Source of the DNA: Hoylesella timonensis 4401737 = DSM 22865 = JCM 15640
Lineage (GTDB): Bacteria > Bacteroidota > Bacteroidia > Bacteroidales > Bacteroidaceae
Length of the DNA stretch: 55,383 bases
Direction: 5' to 3'
NCBI RefSeq assembly: GCF_000455445.1
Contig: NZ_HG417090.1
Coordinates: forward strand, 8,190 to 63,572
Shown in pieces: positions 7,341 to 16,626 of the stretch. The position numbers and the translations under genes were made by a program. How positions within the stretch are numbered: position 1 is the first letter of the stretch; every line of letters begins with the position of its first letter. The notes below the pieces were generated by a model. It ran no database searches. It was not told the DNA's origin and worked only from the letters and a program-made list of their open reading frames with translations.

Positions 7341-7347
7341 CACCGGT

Positions 7348-7596
7348 ATGCTTAAAGAGTACTTTCAGAAACTTGGCAGAAATGCTATTTCCAAATGTTC
7401 GAAATGGCTCTTGATTGCGGTCATTGCTTGCATCACATGGATTGGCTTCATTGATGAGCAAGTCAAATCAACAGGCCAAAGACTATACGAACAAGGGCAG
7501 CAGCTTTACAAAGAGACTGAAAGCCCGCCTTTGCCTCCAGCTAAGAAAGACAGTGTGCTTAATAAGTATATCGAAAAGAATAAACACTATGAGTAG
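7348..7596 (+). CDS. Small single-pass membrane protein (82 aa)
   Basis: One hydrophobic segment (about residues 19-36, KWLLIAVIACITWIGFI) is followed by a charged region with Gln- and Lys-rich helices, likely periplasmic or cytoplasmic coiled coil. I use ATG 7348, seven bases after the previous stop; an earlier in-frame start would overlap that gene by over 130 bases. The stop overlaps the next start. In this position of the transfer region a small membrane protein of unknown role is common. Confidence 0.6.
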   Translation: MLKEYFQKLGRNAISKCSKWLLIAVIACITWIGFIDEQVKSTGQRLYEQGQQLYKETESPPLPPAKKDSVLNKYIEKNKHYE

Positions 7597-8260
7597 AATT
7601 GCAACCATATGGAACGCCGACAAGATTAACTACCTGGTCGAAAATTATGCCCATGCGAGCAATCGTAAGTTGGCAGATACCCTTGGTGTATCTATCCCTT
7701 CTGTTAAGATTAAGGCTCGTGAACTGGGATTAAAGAAAGAGTGCGCCAAACGCAAGATATTTCCTTCGTTGGAGGCTAATATTCTTAGAATGAGTGAAAG
7801 CAGCTCGTATCGGACGATTGCGAACAAGCTGAACATATCCGTTTCTTCGGTACACTCTACCATCAACGAAGCTACCGCAAAAGGCTTTCAAAAACGTAGT
7901 CGTGAGAAGACTGGCAAAATCATGTCCGAGACAAGGGTACGTCTCATCAAGAGGGAGCGAGCAAGAGCCGTTTTCGGACTCAACCAGAAGACAAAAATCA
8001 AGCTGTTCCCCAACAAACAGAAATACCATATGCGAGACCGCCTGAAAAGATGCAGATATGAAGTTGAGCATAATGGTATGGATGTTTATATTGATGATGA
8101 GACACGCCGTCATGCCAATATCGAGACGGAAGCACAGAAAATAGGATTCAATATACAACTCCCCTACATAACATATTATTCATTAGATTTTGTTACAGAG
8201 AACGGTGACGCAGAAGAAGAAATCTTCACCGAGCTTAAAAGAAAGAACATTCATGGTTAA
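7589..8260 (+). CDS. Putative DNA-binding protein with two helix-turn-helix segments
   Basis: A 223-residue basic protein. Residues 8-42 (ending in LGVSIPSVKIKARELGL) form a Myb/SANT-like helix-turn-helix of the GcrA type. A second similar unit follows at about 55-90 (YRTIANKLNISVSSVHSTI). The C-terminal half is basic and then strand-rich. I start at ATG 7589, which overlaps the preceding stop by eight bases and puts the first helix-turn-helix at the N-terminus. It may regulate the transfer genes or bind element DNA. No exact family is recognised. Confidence 0.6.
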   Translation: MSRIATIWNADKINYLVENYAHASNRKLADTLGVSIPSVKIKARELGLKKECAKRKIFPSLEANILRMSESSSYRTIANKLNISVSSVHSTINEATAKGFQKRSREKTGKIMSETRVRLIKRERARAVFGLNQKTKIKLFPNKQKYHMRDRLKRCRYEVEHNGMDVYIDDETRRHANIETEAQKIGFNIQLPYITYYSLDFVTENGDAEEEIFTELKRKNIHG

Positions 8261-8284
8261 TAGATTAACTTAAAACAAAAAATT

Positions 8285-8569
8285 ATGTCACAATGCAAAG
8301 GAAAGGTCATCGCAATAGGCGAGACCAAAACTGGCGAAAGTCAGAGAGGTAAGTGGGCATCCCAACAGTGGGTGGTCGAGGAGCAAGGGCAGCAATACCC
8401 TGAACATTGGGTGCTTGAAACCTTCGGTGAAGAGAACATCAACAAATACGACCTTCATGTTGGCGATGTGGTGGACGTGAAATACAATGCACGCTACACG
8501 GAGAAGAATGGCAGCTACTATTCTTCAAACCGCCCTTGGGAGGTGGAAAAGGAGCAACAGCAAGCCTAA
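8285..8569 (+). CDS. DUF3127-family OB-fold protein
   Basis: A 94-residue protein matching the DUF3127 pattern: GKVIAIGETKTGESQRGKW, then a WVLETFGEE strand, HVGDVVDVKYNARYTEKNG and a Trp near the C-terminus. This is the layout of a small OB fold, and DUF3127 proteins are considered single-strand DNA-binding-like. In a mobile element it could coat transferred single strands. It ends its transcription unit: a strong terminator follows 23 bases later. Confidence 0.8.
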   Translation: MSQCKGKVIAIGETKTGESQRGKWASQQWVVEEQGQQYPEHWVLETFGEENINKYDLHVGDVVDVKYNARYTEKNGSYYSSNRPWEVEKEQQQA

Positions 8570-8592
8570 TCCACAGAACCATGATAATGATA

Positions 8593-8631
8593 GATACGGA
8601 CAACACTTTTTATGCTGTCCGTATCTTTTTT
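8593..8631 (+). terminator. Strong terminator after the DUF3127 gene
   Basis: GATACGGACA (8593-8602) pairs perfectly with TGTCCGTATC (8616-8625), followed by six T. This ends the parA-DUF3127 unit. Confidence 0.9.
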
Positions 8632-8715
8632 GTTACACTATGTGGATAATAAAGCCATTAAATCACTGAAAAAGCAATCCACAAGTCAGTTTCTTTCCCT
8701 TGATAGTTATAAAAG

Positions 8716-8747
8716 ACACAAGTATTATTGTGTTTTGGTTCCAAAAC
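8716..8747. promoter_or_regulatory. Inverted repeats upstream of the tra operon
   Basis: ACACAA/TTGTGT forms a dyad and GTTTTGG-TT-CCAAAAC (8732-8747) is a near-perfect palindrome, about 90-120 bases before the first gene of the next operon. A possible -7 element TTATTTGC lies at about 8824-8831. These could be operators of the transfer operon. The sites are seen; no regulator is identified. Confidence 0.4.
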
Positions 8748-8835
8748 CATACTTTTGTAATCGTTTTTGCAAAGAACTTTATTTGAACTTTGAAATTTTG
8801 CAAAAAACAAAGAAACATAAAACTTATTTGCGTCT

Positions 8836-9255
8836 ATGTTTGGAACATTCATGACCGTTATCATTATCGGGTATATAGGCTATTATGGATATAACATCAT
8901 TCATGATCTGTATTTTGACAAGTCAGGTGAGATAGTCGTTGCTGCCCACGTCGAGGAGCAGGAAGTGGACATCAAGGACGAATTAGGAAGTTTCACCCAA
9001 TACGATGCCAACGAAGACAGAAAGATTGCCGAACAAAAGAAAATGCAAGCCAAAGCTACCGAAGGAACGTCAGCGGAGGAAAAAGGATCAGCTTTTGCCC
9101 AAAAATCTGCTATTCCTAATCCTGATGCACCAGCAACCATGACTGGAGGGATAGAGGCAGACCAATTGCCTAATCTTGTCGATTCTTTGGAAAACACCGA
9201 GGAAGGTTCCGACTTCTTTGTCATCAAGTCGGCCTTTACACCTGCTGGTCTATAG
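8836..9255 (+). CDS. Membrane-anchored protein, first gene of tra operon (TraD position)
   Basis: A 139-residue protein with one N-terminal membrane segment (about residues 3-25, GTFMTVIIIGYIGYYGYNII). A mostly acidic, Lys/Gln/Ala-rich region without obvious fold follows. It occupies the position of the poorly described TraC/TraD proteins of Bacteroidetes conjugative transposons, just before traE. Function unknown. The structured leader of traE follows it. Confidence 0.6.
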   Translation: MFGTFMTVIIIGYIGYYGYNIIHDLYFDKSGEIVVAAHVEEQEVDIKDELGSFTQYDANEDRKIAEQKKMQAKATEGTSAEEKGSAFAQKSAIPNPDAPATMTGGIEADQLPNLVDSLENTEEGSDFFVIKSAFTPAGL

Positions 9256-9382
9256 CGTTATCATATTTAAATACACGATAGGTTCAAAGCCGTCCTGTGC
9301 AGTTTCCTGTTGTATGGGAAATTACCGAAAGGCTTCTTTGTACGGTACTTTAATTCGAAATATTATAAACATTTAAATTTAC
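9256..9382 (+). promoter_or_regulatory. Intercistronic structured leader E before traE
   Basis: The 127-base gap holds TACCG...CGGTA around a 15-base loop, directly followed by CTTTAAT, as in leaders B and C. AAAGCC...GGCTTT enclosing TTTCC...GGAAA offers a competing fold. TTTAAAT occurs near both ends. An ATTAAAG partner by the start codon is not obvious, so this is the weakest member of the leader family. Confidence 0.4.
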
Positions 9383-9742
9383 ATGTTTCAATTAAAGCGA
9401 GTTTTCAAATTTGTAAAAAATGGATGTGAAAGAGTCATTGGCTCTTCTAAGCGTGGCCTTGCAGCCTTCGTTCTCGGTGCCATGTATGGCGTTCAGGCCT
9501 TCGCACAGAGTAAAGGTGCTGGTGGCTTCACATCTGCAACTTCTGAAATTAAAAGTTATGAAGGACCAGTCAAGAACCTCATGTATGCCATTGCTGCAGT
9601 GATTGCATTGGTTGGTGCTTTTAATGTGTACTTCAAAATGCAGAATGGCGATCAGGACGTGAAGAAGACCATCATGATGACTATTGGCGGTTGTGTCGCA
9701 ATGGTTGCCATGGCTACAGCTCTCCCAATGTTCTTCAAGTAA
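9383..9742 (+). CDS. traE: TraE (DUF4134), VirB2-like membrane protein
   Basis: A 119-residue protein with a signal-like N-terminus, then two membrane segments (about residues 60-80, NLMYAIAAVIALVGAFNVYF, and 92-117). This pair of hydrophobic hairpins is typical of DUF4134/TraE, the proposed pilin-like (VirB2-like) subunit. It is followed by traF and traG in the order seen in CTnDOT-type operons. GGFTSATSEIKSY before the first segment is a family-like sequence. Confidence 0.88.
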   Translation: MFQLKRVFKFVKNGCERVIGSSKRGLAAFVLGAMYGVQAFAQSKGAGGFTSATSEIKSYEGPVKNLMYAIAAVIALVGAFNVYFKMQNGDQDVKKTIMMTIGGCVAMVAMATALPMFFK

Positions 9743-9826
9743 GGATTACAAGCAAGATATACCCGATATAAGGATTGCAAAATCCTCTTATCGGCGTATA
9801 TTACGCTAACTTAAAGAATCTTATCT

Positions 9827-10111
9827 ATGGAAGAAATCATCAGTTATCCAGTATTCAAAGGACTTCAAAAGCCCTTAGAGTTTATGGGGATCCGTGGCAA
9901 ATTTATTTACTATGCTGCTGGTACCTTCCTCTTTGGATTTATCGGTTTTTTGGTTTTTAACATCATATTGGGATTCTTCGCAGGCTTGATAGCCTTGGCT
10001 GCCATCGCAGGAACTGGCATTATTTCAATCTTTATCAAGCAGAAACTCGGCTTACATGCCAAGAAGCGTTACAAAGGTATTGTACATTACACAGGTTTAT
10101 TTGATTATTGA
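9827..10111 (+). CDS. traF: TraF (DUF4133), VirB3-like membrane protein
   Basis: A 94-residue protein with the VFKGLQKPLEFMGIRGKFIYY start characteristic of DUF4133 and two close membrane segments (about 27-75). The C-terminus is basic (KQKLGLHAKKRYKG) and probably cytosolic. VirB3-like proteins partner the VirB4 ATPase, whose gene follows 36 bases later. The start at 9827 follows a purine-rich stretch and gives the usual family length. Confidence 0.87.
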   Translation: MEEIISYPVFKGLQKPLEFMGIRGKFIYYAAGTFLFGFIGFLVFNIILGFFAGLIALAAIAGTGIISIFIKQKLGLHAKKRYKGIVHYTGLFDY

Positions 10112-10146
10112 TAGTCCTAAGATACACCCATAATATGCAAATATAG

Positions 10147-13065
10147 ATGGCAAAGAAGAAAGAACGCCCATTTGACAAACTATACGCAGAACTCGAAGAC
10201 ATCAAGGATGCTCGTGGCGACCTGATGAATACTGTTCTTTTCTCGAAGAATGGCAATTGGTCTGTTATCATCGAAATAGAAAACCCTGTGCAGCAGTACT
10301 GCACGGACTCCGCCTTGTACTATGGCTATGCAGATATTCTAAGCAATATCATTCAGACTTTGGGTGAAGACTACTGTCTGCAAAAGCAGGATGTGTTTTG
10401 CAGACAAGGCTATGAGTATGAAATTACCGATGATATGAGCTTCTTGTATCAGTCGTATTTTAAGTATTTCAAGAATCGTGAATACACCAACATTCGTACT
10501 TTCCTTATTATCACCCAGGAAGTCAAACAAAGTTCCTTTGTGAAGTATGATCCGAAGGCATGGATCGACTTTCACTCAAAAATCGGCAAGGTCATCAATA
10601 TCTTAGTCGAAAAGGGCATCCCATACTATAAATTAAACAAGAAAGAAGTGGCCGAGTACGTCCACCGCTTCCTTGCCTTCGACTTCAAACCGCATCCATT
10701 CTCGTTGAACAACATGAATGTTACGGATGAGTACATCAAGGTAGGCGACCGTGCCATCAAGTCGTTTTCGCTTGTCAATATCGACACGATAGACTTGCCC
10801 ACCTTTATCCGTCCATTCAACACGATGGCAGTAAACGGTTTCAACATAGCTACCGACCTATTATCGTTTCTCGCTGATATACCATTTACCGACTGTGTAA
10901 TCTACAATCAGGTCATACAGATACCACAACAGCGTCCGCTGATGCGGAAACTGCAAGGGAAAGCAAAGAGACACGACTCCATGCCTGACCCAAGCAACAA
11001 GATTGCCAAGGCCGACATCGACCTTGTGTTAGATCTCCTTGCCAAAGAAAGCCAGTTGCTCGTCTATACAAACTTCAACATCATCACTTCTTGTCCTCTT
11101 GCTAAGGTCAATGGTGTTACCTCATATTTGGAAACCAAGCTATACGACTGTGGCATCATGCCTTCAAAGGCCTGCTACAATCAGCTGGAGCTATTCGTCA
11201 ATTCGTTCCCTGGTATGTCGTATTCCTTCAACAAGAATTACGATCTATTCCTGACGCTCGCCGACTCTGCCCTCTGCCTGATGTACAAAGAGCACATGAA
11301 GCATAGTGAGGAATCAAGGCTCAATGTTTTCTACACCGATCGCCAGGGCATTCCTGTTTCCATTGATATTACAGGTAAGGAAGGTAAGGTCAAATACACC
11401 GACAATGCCAACTTCTTTTGTCTCGGTCCAAGTGGAAGCGGTAAGAGTTTCCACATGAACTCCGTTGTTGCCCAACTCCTTATGCAAGATACCGATGTCG
11501 TGATGATTGACACTGGTGATAGTTATGAAGGCATCAGCCATTATTTTCATGGAACCTATATAGCCTATAGCAAGGAAAAGCCAATCTCGATGAATCCCTT
11601 TAGCATTACTCCAGAAGAGTACAACCTAAACTTCGGAGAGAAAAAGCAGTTCCTCAAATCCCTTATCTTCCTCATCTTTAAGGGCAATGAGGAGCCTACA
11701 AAGATCGAGGATAAAATTATCAATCAGACCCTCGTGGAGTATTACGACGAATACTTCAACCCCTTTGAGAAGTTCTCCGAGAGGGATCGTGAGAAATTGC
11801 GTGAACGTTTGATGCTCGAAGACAAGAAGAATGGCGAGTATGATCGTTATGAAGAGAAACTGGAGGAGAAATATGGCGATGACTATACCATTAGTGAACT
11901 GGAGGTAAAAGAAACAACCACTTCCGTTGCTGGTAATAATGATGATGAGAAAACAAACAAAGAATCGGAAGAATTAGAGTTTACCAAAGAAGAGAAAGAC
12001 CATCATGCCAAGATAGAGCGACTAGTAAACAAGTTGCGTGGTGTAATCAGTGACAATGCGGCCACAGATGGTGAAAAAGTCAACGCCAATCGTCAGCTTG
12101 TACGCTTAATGCCAGAACTGATAGAAGGCAAATATCTCATGCGCATTGAGAAGAAGATAGACAAGATAGAAAAGCAGCGTAAGAAACTGAATGTCAAAAA
12201 TCTATCATTCAACACCTACTATGAGTTTGCGCTGGAACGCATCCCTCAAATCATGACAGAGAAGAAGATTGACTTTGATATAGACAACTTCGCTGCCATA
12301 TTGGAGCAATTCTACATCGGTGGAGAGCTGGAACACACCCTTAACAACGACCTCGACAAGTCACTCTTCGATGAGAAATTCATCGTTTTCGAGATAGACA
12401 AAATCAAGGATGCCCCTATTCTCTTCCCGATAGTTGTACTGATTATTATGGACGTATTCCTACAGAAGATGCGTCTTAAAAAGGGACGAAAGGCACTTAT
12501 CATCGAAGAAGCATGGAAGGCTATTTCTTCCCCGACTATGGCTGGGTATATAAAATATCTTTATAAAACGGTTCGTAAATTCAATGGTATTGCAGGAGTT
12601 GTAACACAAGAGTTGAATGACGTGATAGACTCGCCCATTGTAAAAGAGGCGATTATTAACAACTCTGATGTGAAGATACTCTTGGATCAGAGCAAGTTCA
12701 AAGACCGTTACAGCGATATATCCGCTATTCTCGGTCTAACCGACGTACAGCGACAGCAGATCTTTACGGTCAATGCCTTGCCACCTAAAGAAGGCATCCC
12801 TTATCATAAGGAGGTATGGATTGCTCGTGGTCAGTATTCAGACGTGTATTCTGTGGAAGTTCCCCCTGAATGGTATTGGGCATTCACCACCGAGCGAGTA
12901 GAAAAAGAGGCTTTAAAAATCTATGAGCGTGCCTTTGACAACAACATCGAGCAAGCCATCACACATATTGAGGAAGATCGCAAGAAGATGAAGATAGGGC
13001 GTTACTTTGATTTCGCCGTACTGGTCAATAAACATCAAAACATAATGAGCTTATGGGAAAGATAA
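10147..13065 (+). CDS. traG: TraG, VirB4-like conjugation ATPase
   Basis: A 972-residue ATPase powering pilus assembly and DNA transfer at the inner membrane. Walker A LGPSGSGKS lies at about 429-437, and Walker B/ATPase signature LIIEEAW near 785. The C-terminal RecA-like domain is complete through the QELNDV and sensor regions. The protein seems longer than I expect for the family because of a charged, coiled-coil-like insertion at about residues 540-690 (many Glu/Lys). The gene overlaps the next by 13 bases. It is surely functional in outline. Confidence 0.93.
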   Translation: MAKKKERPFDKLYAELEDIKDARGDLMNTVLFSKNGNWSVIIEIENPVQQYCTDSALYYGYADILSNIIQTLGEDYCLQKQDVFCRQGYEYEITDDMSFLYQSYFKYFKNREYTNIRTFLIITQEVKQSSFVKYDPKAWIDFHSKIGKVINILVEKGIPYYKLNKKEVAEYVHRFLAFDFKPHPFSLNNMNVTDEYIKVGDRAIKSFSLVNIDTIDLPTFIRPFNTMAVNGFNIATDLLSFLADIPFTDCVIYNQVIQIPQQRPLMRKLQGKAKRHDSMPDPSNKIAKADIDLVLDLLAKESQLLVYTNFNIITSCPLAKVNGVTSYLETKLYDCGIMPSKACYNQLELFVNSFPGMSYSFNKNYDLFLTLADSALCLMYKEHMKHSEESRLNVFYTDRQGIPVSIDITGKEGKVKYTDNANFFCLGPSGSGKSFHMNSVVAQLLMQDTDVVMIDTGDSYEGISHYFHGTYIAYSKEKPISMNPFSITPEEYNLNFGEKKQFLKSLIFLIFKGNEEPTKIEDKIINQTLVEYYDEYFNPFEKFSERDREKLRERLMLEDKKNGEYDRYEEKLEEKYGDDYTISELEVKETTTSVAGNNDDEKTNKESEELEFTKEEKDHHAKIERLVNKLRGVISDNAATDGEKVNANRQLVRLMPELIEGKYLMRIEKKIDKIEKQRKKLNVKNLSFNTYYEFALERIPQIMTEKKIDFDIDNFAAILEQFYIGGELEHTLNNDLDKSLFDEKFIVFEIDKIKDAPILFPIVVLIIMDVFLQKMRLKKGRKALIIEEAWKAISSPTMAGYIKYLYKTVRKFNGIAGVVTQELNDVIDSPIVKEAIINNSDVKILLDQSKFKDRYSDISAILGLTDVQRQQIFTVNALPPKEGIPYHKEVWIARGQYSDVYSVEVPPEWYWAFTTERVEKEALKIYERAFDNNIEQAITHIEEDRKKMKIGRYFDFAVLVNKHQNIMSLWER

Positions 13066-13829
13066 AAAAACTGATGATTGTCATGGCAATCATGTCGTTC
13101 TCGACCACTTCTGTCAATGCCTGGGTCAGAGTGGTGTTTGATAAGAACGCTATCGCTGCCGTTGGTGCCAATACAGCCTTTCAGACACTTATAGAAAATA
13201 AACATAATGCCCAGCTGGACTCTATCCGTTCCAAACAAGCCAAGATTATGTCCTATACTACTTCGATGGCATCCATCAAGGAACTCTATCGTATGTCAAT
13301 GCAAAACATTAGTGGTTTCGGTGAGGAGTCGGCTTATTACAGACAGATGGCAGAGCAGTTTATTAAGGTGCCAGGCAATACAGCAAGAGCTGTCAAAGCC
13401 ATAGGCAGATGCCCCGGTATCAATTACATCAACAGTCTCAATGAGATTGTTAATATACAGGCGGAGGTAGTCGGCTTGATAGAAGATTTCGTGGATATTG
13501 TCAATAATGGCAAGGTTGACCTCTCTGCCTTCACCAGTGGCAAGAGCAACGATAAAATTTCTGCATTTTTGAAGAACGCCCACTTAGGCAAAGGTGATGG
13601 TTACAACTTCCTTGATCGTTACGAGCGTCTGACACTCGCCAATAAGCTACTCTCACATATCATCGATATAAATATGCGCCTCCAACAGATTGAGTACATC
13701 TGTGAGTTTTGCTGTACATTCAGCAACCTCATGTATTCAATCGACCCTTTGACATGGGCAACCTTCTTTTCGGGGAAGAACATAGTGGATGATGTCGTCA
13801 GCGACTGGAACTATCATATGAATAGCTAA
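13053..13829 (+). CDS. VirB5-like periplasmic protein 1
   Basis: A 258-residue protein with signal peptide (KKLMIVMAIMSFSTTSVNA) and a mostly helical mature part. The C-terminus reads ...TWATFFSGKNIVDDVVSDWNYHMNS, closely like the end of the protein at 31892 (WAAVMTGKNIVEGVVNDWNYNL). Long helical periplasmic proteins after VirB4 in T4SS operons are VirB5-like minor pilus or tip components. A role in pilus tip or adhesion is inferred. The start overlaps traG by 13 bases, so the two are coupled. Confidence 0.65.
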   Translation: MGKIKKLMIVMAIMSFSTTSVNAWVRVVFDKNAIAAVGANTAFQTLIENKHNAQLDSIRSKQAKIMSYTTSMASIKELYRMSMQNISGFGEESAYYRQMAEQFIKVPGNTARAVKAIGRCPGINYINSLNEIVNIQAEVVGLIEDFVDIVNNGKVDLSAFTSGKSNDKISAFLKNAHLGKGDGYNFLDRYERLTLANKLLSHIIDINMRLQQIEYICEFCCTFSNLMYSIDPLTWATFFSGKNIVDDVVSDWNYHMNS

Positions 13830-13858
13830 AAAAAGTAGAATCTAAAAACGAGAATCGT

Positions 13859-14548
13859 ATGAAAAAAACACTTCTATCCTTGCTACTGCTTGTTAGTTTC
13901 CTAACATCAAGCCAAGCAGGTATTATAGGCCCAGATGACCTGCCAACCATTTCAGCCTTGATAGAGCTTCACAAGAAGATGGCCAAGGCCGAAGATGTTG
14001 CCGTAAAGCAAGTAGGCACAAGTTATGGTGAGCAGCAAATTGCAACCAACAATTCATCGAAGTTCAACGATGTGCGCACAACGCTCAACACCAAACTCAA
14101 CAACGCGAGCCAGTGGATCTTTCTTGCAGCAGCCGTTTCCAAGACCACACTCGATATTGGAAATACTATCAAAGAATACATACAGTTTGTAGAGCTTACA
14201 GGGAAAAATATCTTCCGCAAACCCCAGATTGCGTGGTATTTCGCCGAGGCCAACTATAATGTCAGCAAGCGAGTGTCACTGTTAAAGAAATCCGTGGCTA
14301 TGTTAGTAGCCTCTGAAACGAATATCCTAAAAGCCTCTCTTAGCGAGAGAATCCAAATGATATGCGAGATACAAGACCAAATAGCCGTGATACGAGGCAT
14401 TATCAGTCAGGCACTCTTTTGGAGCAGATGCGTGGATATTGGAGGTTTTAAGTATGACTATATTTGGGATATTCTCAATAGTGATGCGCTTGAAGGAATA
14501 ACCAATGACATAATAGGAAAGTGGAACCAAAACCTCACAACTATATGA
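13859..14548 (+). CDS. VirB5-like periplasmic protein 2
   Basis: A 229-residue protein with signal peptide (LLSLLLLVSFLTSSQA) and an all-helical mature part. It is weakly similar in layout to its neighbours at 13053 and 31892; it ends ...LEGITNDIIGKWNQNLTTI, a divergent version of their C-terminal GK-V-x-x-W-N tail. It lies 29 bases after the previous gene and overlaps the next start by four bases (ATGA), so all are in one operon. A T4SS accessory role at the cell surface is inferred. Confidence 0.6.
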   Translation: MKKTLLSLLLLVSFLTSSQAGIIGPDDLPTISALIELHKKMAKAEDVAVKQVGTSYGEQQIATNNSSKFNDVRTTLNTKLNNASQWIFLAAAVSKTTLDIGNTIKEYIQFVELTGKNIFRKPQIAWYFAEANYNVSKRVSLLKKSVAMLVASETNILKASLSERIQMICEIQDQIAVIRGIISQALFWSRCVDIGGFKYDYIWDILNSDALEGITNDIIGKWNQNLTTI

Positions 14549-15216
14549 AAAAGTATTTATCTATATTATTCGCCCTCTTGTTCTCTACGACAGTGTTTGC
14601 GCAAATGCCAGTAAGGGACAAGCAGAAGGAGAATCAAATCCGTTCTATGGAGCAAGGTCATTGGGACTTTTCCCCTGATTGGTGGTATTATCTCTTTCAT
14701 AAAAATTATAGTGGCGCATCTCTGAAATGGCATTGGAGAGGACTTAAGTCAGGGTATAGGGTTCACTTTGATGAAAGCAGATCAAATGTAAAAGCGGTTG
14801 GATCACGACGTGAAGCACAACTTGCAACATTGTTGCTGAAAAAGAAAATTGTTGAAACTGAGCGCAAGCAGATAGAGGAACTCAACAAAGAAGAAATAGC
14901 TCGTGCAGCCGACCGCAATGTTGACCTTGTATATGGAAAGTATAAAGACCTATTCGCTGGTATGCAATCTTCCATTACCGAAGGTCTTACCTATTGTATG
15001 ATTCGGAGTAAGGGGAAGCTTTCCAAGAGCATAAAGGAACTCACAGATAGGAATGAAGTCATAACTTCTAACATCTCCAACCTCCGAAAAACAGGGATAG
15101 GTTATGAACTTGAAAATGTCAAAAGGGAAAAAGGCTTTGCCCAAGCCAAGAAAGACATGGAAGAGTTGGTGAAGAAAGTAACCTCCCTTGCTCGTGTTGC
15201 CAAAGCCTTCTATTAA
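14545..15216 (+). CDS. Secreted helical protein of the tra operon
   Basis: A 223-residue protein from ATG 14545 (overlapping the previous stop by four bases). Signal peptide KKYLSILFALLFSTTVFAQ precedes a DWWYYLFHKNYSGASLKWHWRG segment rich in Trp, then long charged helices, likely coiled coil, to the end. In Bacteroidetes operons this position holds a TraI- or TraH-type periplasmic protein. I do not recognise the exact family. It may scaffold the periplasmic part of the transfer channel. Confidence 0.6.
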   Translation: MKKYLSILFALLFSTTVFAQMPVRDKQKENQIRSMEQGHWDFSPDWWYYLFHKNYSGASLKWHWRGLKSGYRVHFDESRSNVKAVGSRREAQLATLLLKKKIVETERKQIEELNKEEIARAADRNVDLVYGKYKDLFAGMQSSITEGLTYCMIRSKGKLSKSIKELTDRNEVITSNISNLRKTGIGYELENVKREKGFAQAKKDMEELVKKVTSLARVAKAFY

Positions 15217-15238
15217 AATAACATTATAAAACAAAATT

Positions 15239-16615
15239 ATGACAGATTTACTGTTAAATATAAACATGACATTAAACATCTTCATTGATCAGTTGCTGAC
15301 AATGGGATTGCCTGTCATTGATGAAAGCCTTAACAAATTGTTGGGCGTAATGAAGTCTTCGCCAACGCAGGGCTTATATGGTGAGATGTTGAGTATGGCA
15401 AGAGGATTGGGGATTAGCCTCGCTCTTTGCGTTGGGTCATACGAATGCTGGATGATGATGCTGGGTCGTCGTGGTATGGATGTAATGAAAATTGCTCGTA
15501 TTATCGGTCTTGCCCTCTGCATACAGTTTTCAGGTACAATTTGTAGTGCATTAGATACTCCAGGGAATTGGCTTGAAAGCAGGACGCACGGTATGGCCAC
15601 TGCTGCCAACAAGCAAGTTGCAACATTAGAGCTTGCCGTGGCTAAAAAGCAGCAAGAATATGTAGATTCTCTCCGTAGTCAGCAGGCCAAACAAGAAGAA
15701 CAAAAAGAAGCCCAGAATGCAGCTACAGAAGATGGATTATTGGATAAAATCCAGCACAGTGTCGAGAATATTGGTAATAGCATTAAGAATTATGCCCAAC
15801 AAGCAGCAGTTCTTGTAGAAACAAAGATTAGCGAGTGGGCTAACGATATTATTCGATTTATCGGCGAAATTATCTTTCAAATGACCTATTACGGAATGTT
15901 GGTCGGGCAAAGGATTTTCCTAAGCGTACTAAAATTGTTCTGTCCTGTAATGTTTGCACTGTCTATTGTACCACCATGGAGAAGTGCATGGTCGCAGTGG
16001 ATTTCTAAATATCTGACTGTTTCCCTTTGGGGATTCCTCGTCTATCTTATTGTATATTATGTCGATTTTATAATCATGTATTATTTAAGATCTGACTTGA
16101 CAGCTTATAACAGTCTTCTTCACAACGCAGCCAAATGGAACAATATTGGTGCCCTTGGTATGCAAGCTATTGGTACAACCTGTATGTACGTTGTTGGTAT
16201 GCTTGCTGGAGCCAAGATATTGAGCATGGTGCCAGAGGTATGCTCATGGCTTATCCCAGGCGGCGTGTCGTCAAGCGCAGGTTCTGCTGCCGGAGGGGTC
16301 GCCGCTGCCGCTGGCGTTGCTGGAGTTAGTGCTGTCGCAGGAGCTGCTGGTGGTGCAGCTTCTGTTGCAATGCCAGCCGCTGGGAGTGTTATAAGTCATA
16401 CTGCGACAACTGGAGCAGCTGCCGTCGGAGGTGCCATGAGCGGTGCTCGTGGAACAGTTGATGGTGGTCTTAACACACTGGCAGGAGCATTCGGGGGAGG
16501 AATTATGGCTGCAGGTCGCCAAATGGGGCATGACATGTCCCAATCCTCTTTAGGAAAATCAGTAAAAGGCGCAGCTGGCACAATGAAGGATGCCTATAAT
16601 CGAGGCAAAAAATAA
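15239..16615 (+). CDS. traJ: TraJ, VirB6-like polytopic channel protein
   Basis: A 458-residue inner-membrane protein. Membrane segments lie at about 50-75, 80-105, 215-245, 255-290 and 300-340, the pattern of VirB6/TrbL-type channel proteins. A charged helical loop (about 120-200, Glu/Gln-rich) sits between the first and second groups. The last 110 residues are an Ala/Gly-rich low-complexity tail. It precedes the VirB8-like traK, matching TraJ of CTnDOT-type operons. Confidence 0.82.
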   Translation: MTDLLLNINMTLNIFIDQLLTMGLPVIDESLNKLLGVMKSSPTQGLYGEMLSMARGLGISLALCVGSYECWMMMLGRRGMDVMKIARIIGLALCIQFSGTICSALDTPGNWLESRTHGMATAANKQVATLELAVAKKQQEYVDSLRSQQAKQEEQKEAQNAATEDGLLDKIQHSVENIGNSIKNYAQQAAVLVETKISEWANDIIRFIGEIIFQMTYYGMLVGQRIFLSVLKLFCPVMFALSIVPPWRSAWSQWISKYLTVSLWGFLVYLIVYYVDFIIMYYLRSDLTAYNSLLHNAAKWNNIGALGMQAIGTTCMYVVGMLAGAKILSMVPEVCSWLIPGGVSSSAGSAAGGVAAAAGVAGVSAVAGAAGGAASVAMPAAGSVISHTATTGAAAVGGAMSGARGTVDGGLNTLAGAFGGGIMAAGRQMGHDMSQSSLGKSVKGAAGTMKDAYNRGKK

Positions 16616-16626
16616 AGAAGATAATT

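Noticed and set aside
15289..16581. Minus-strand ORFs opposite the Ala/Gly-rich part of traJ
   Set aside because: Their Cys/Ser/Thr-rich composition reflects the GC-rich low-complexity coding strand; not genes.
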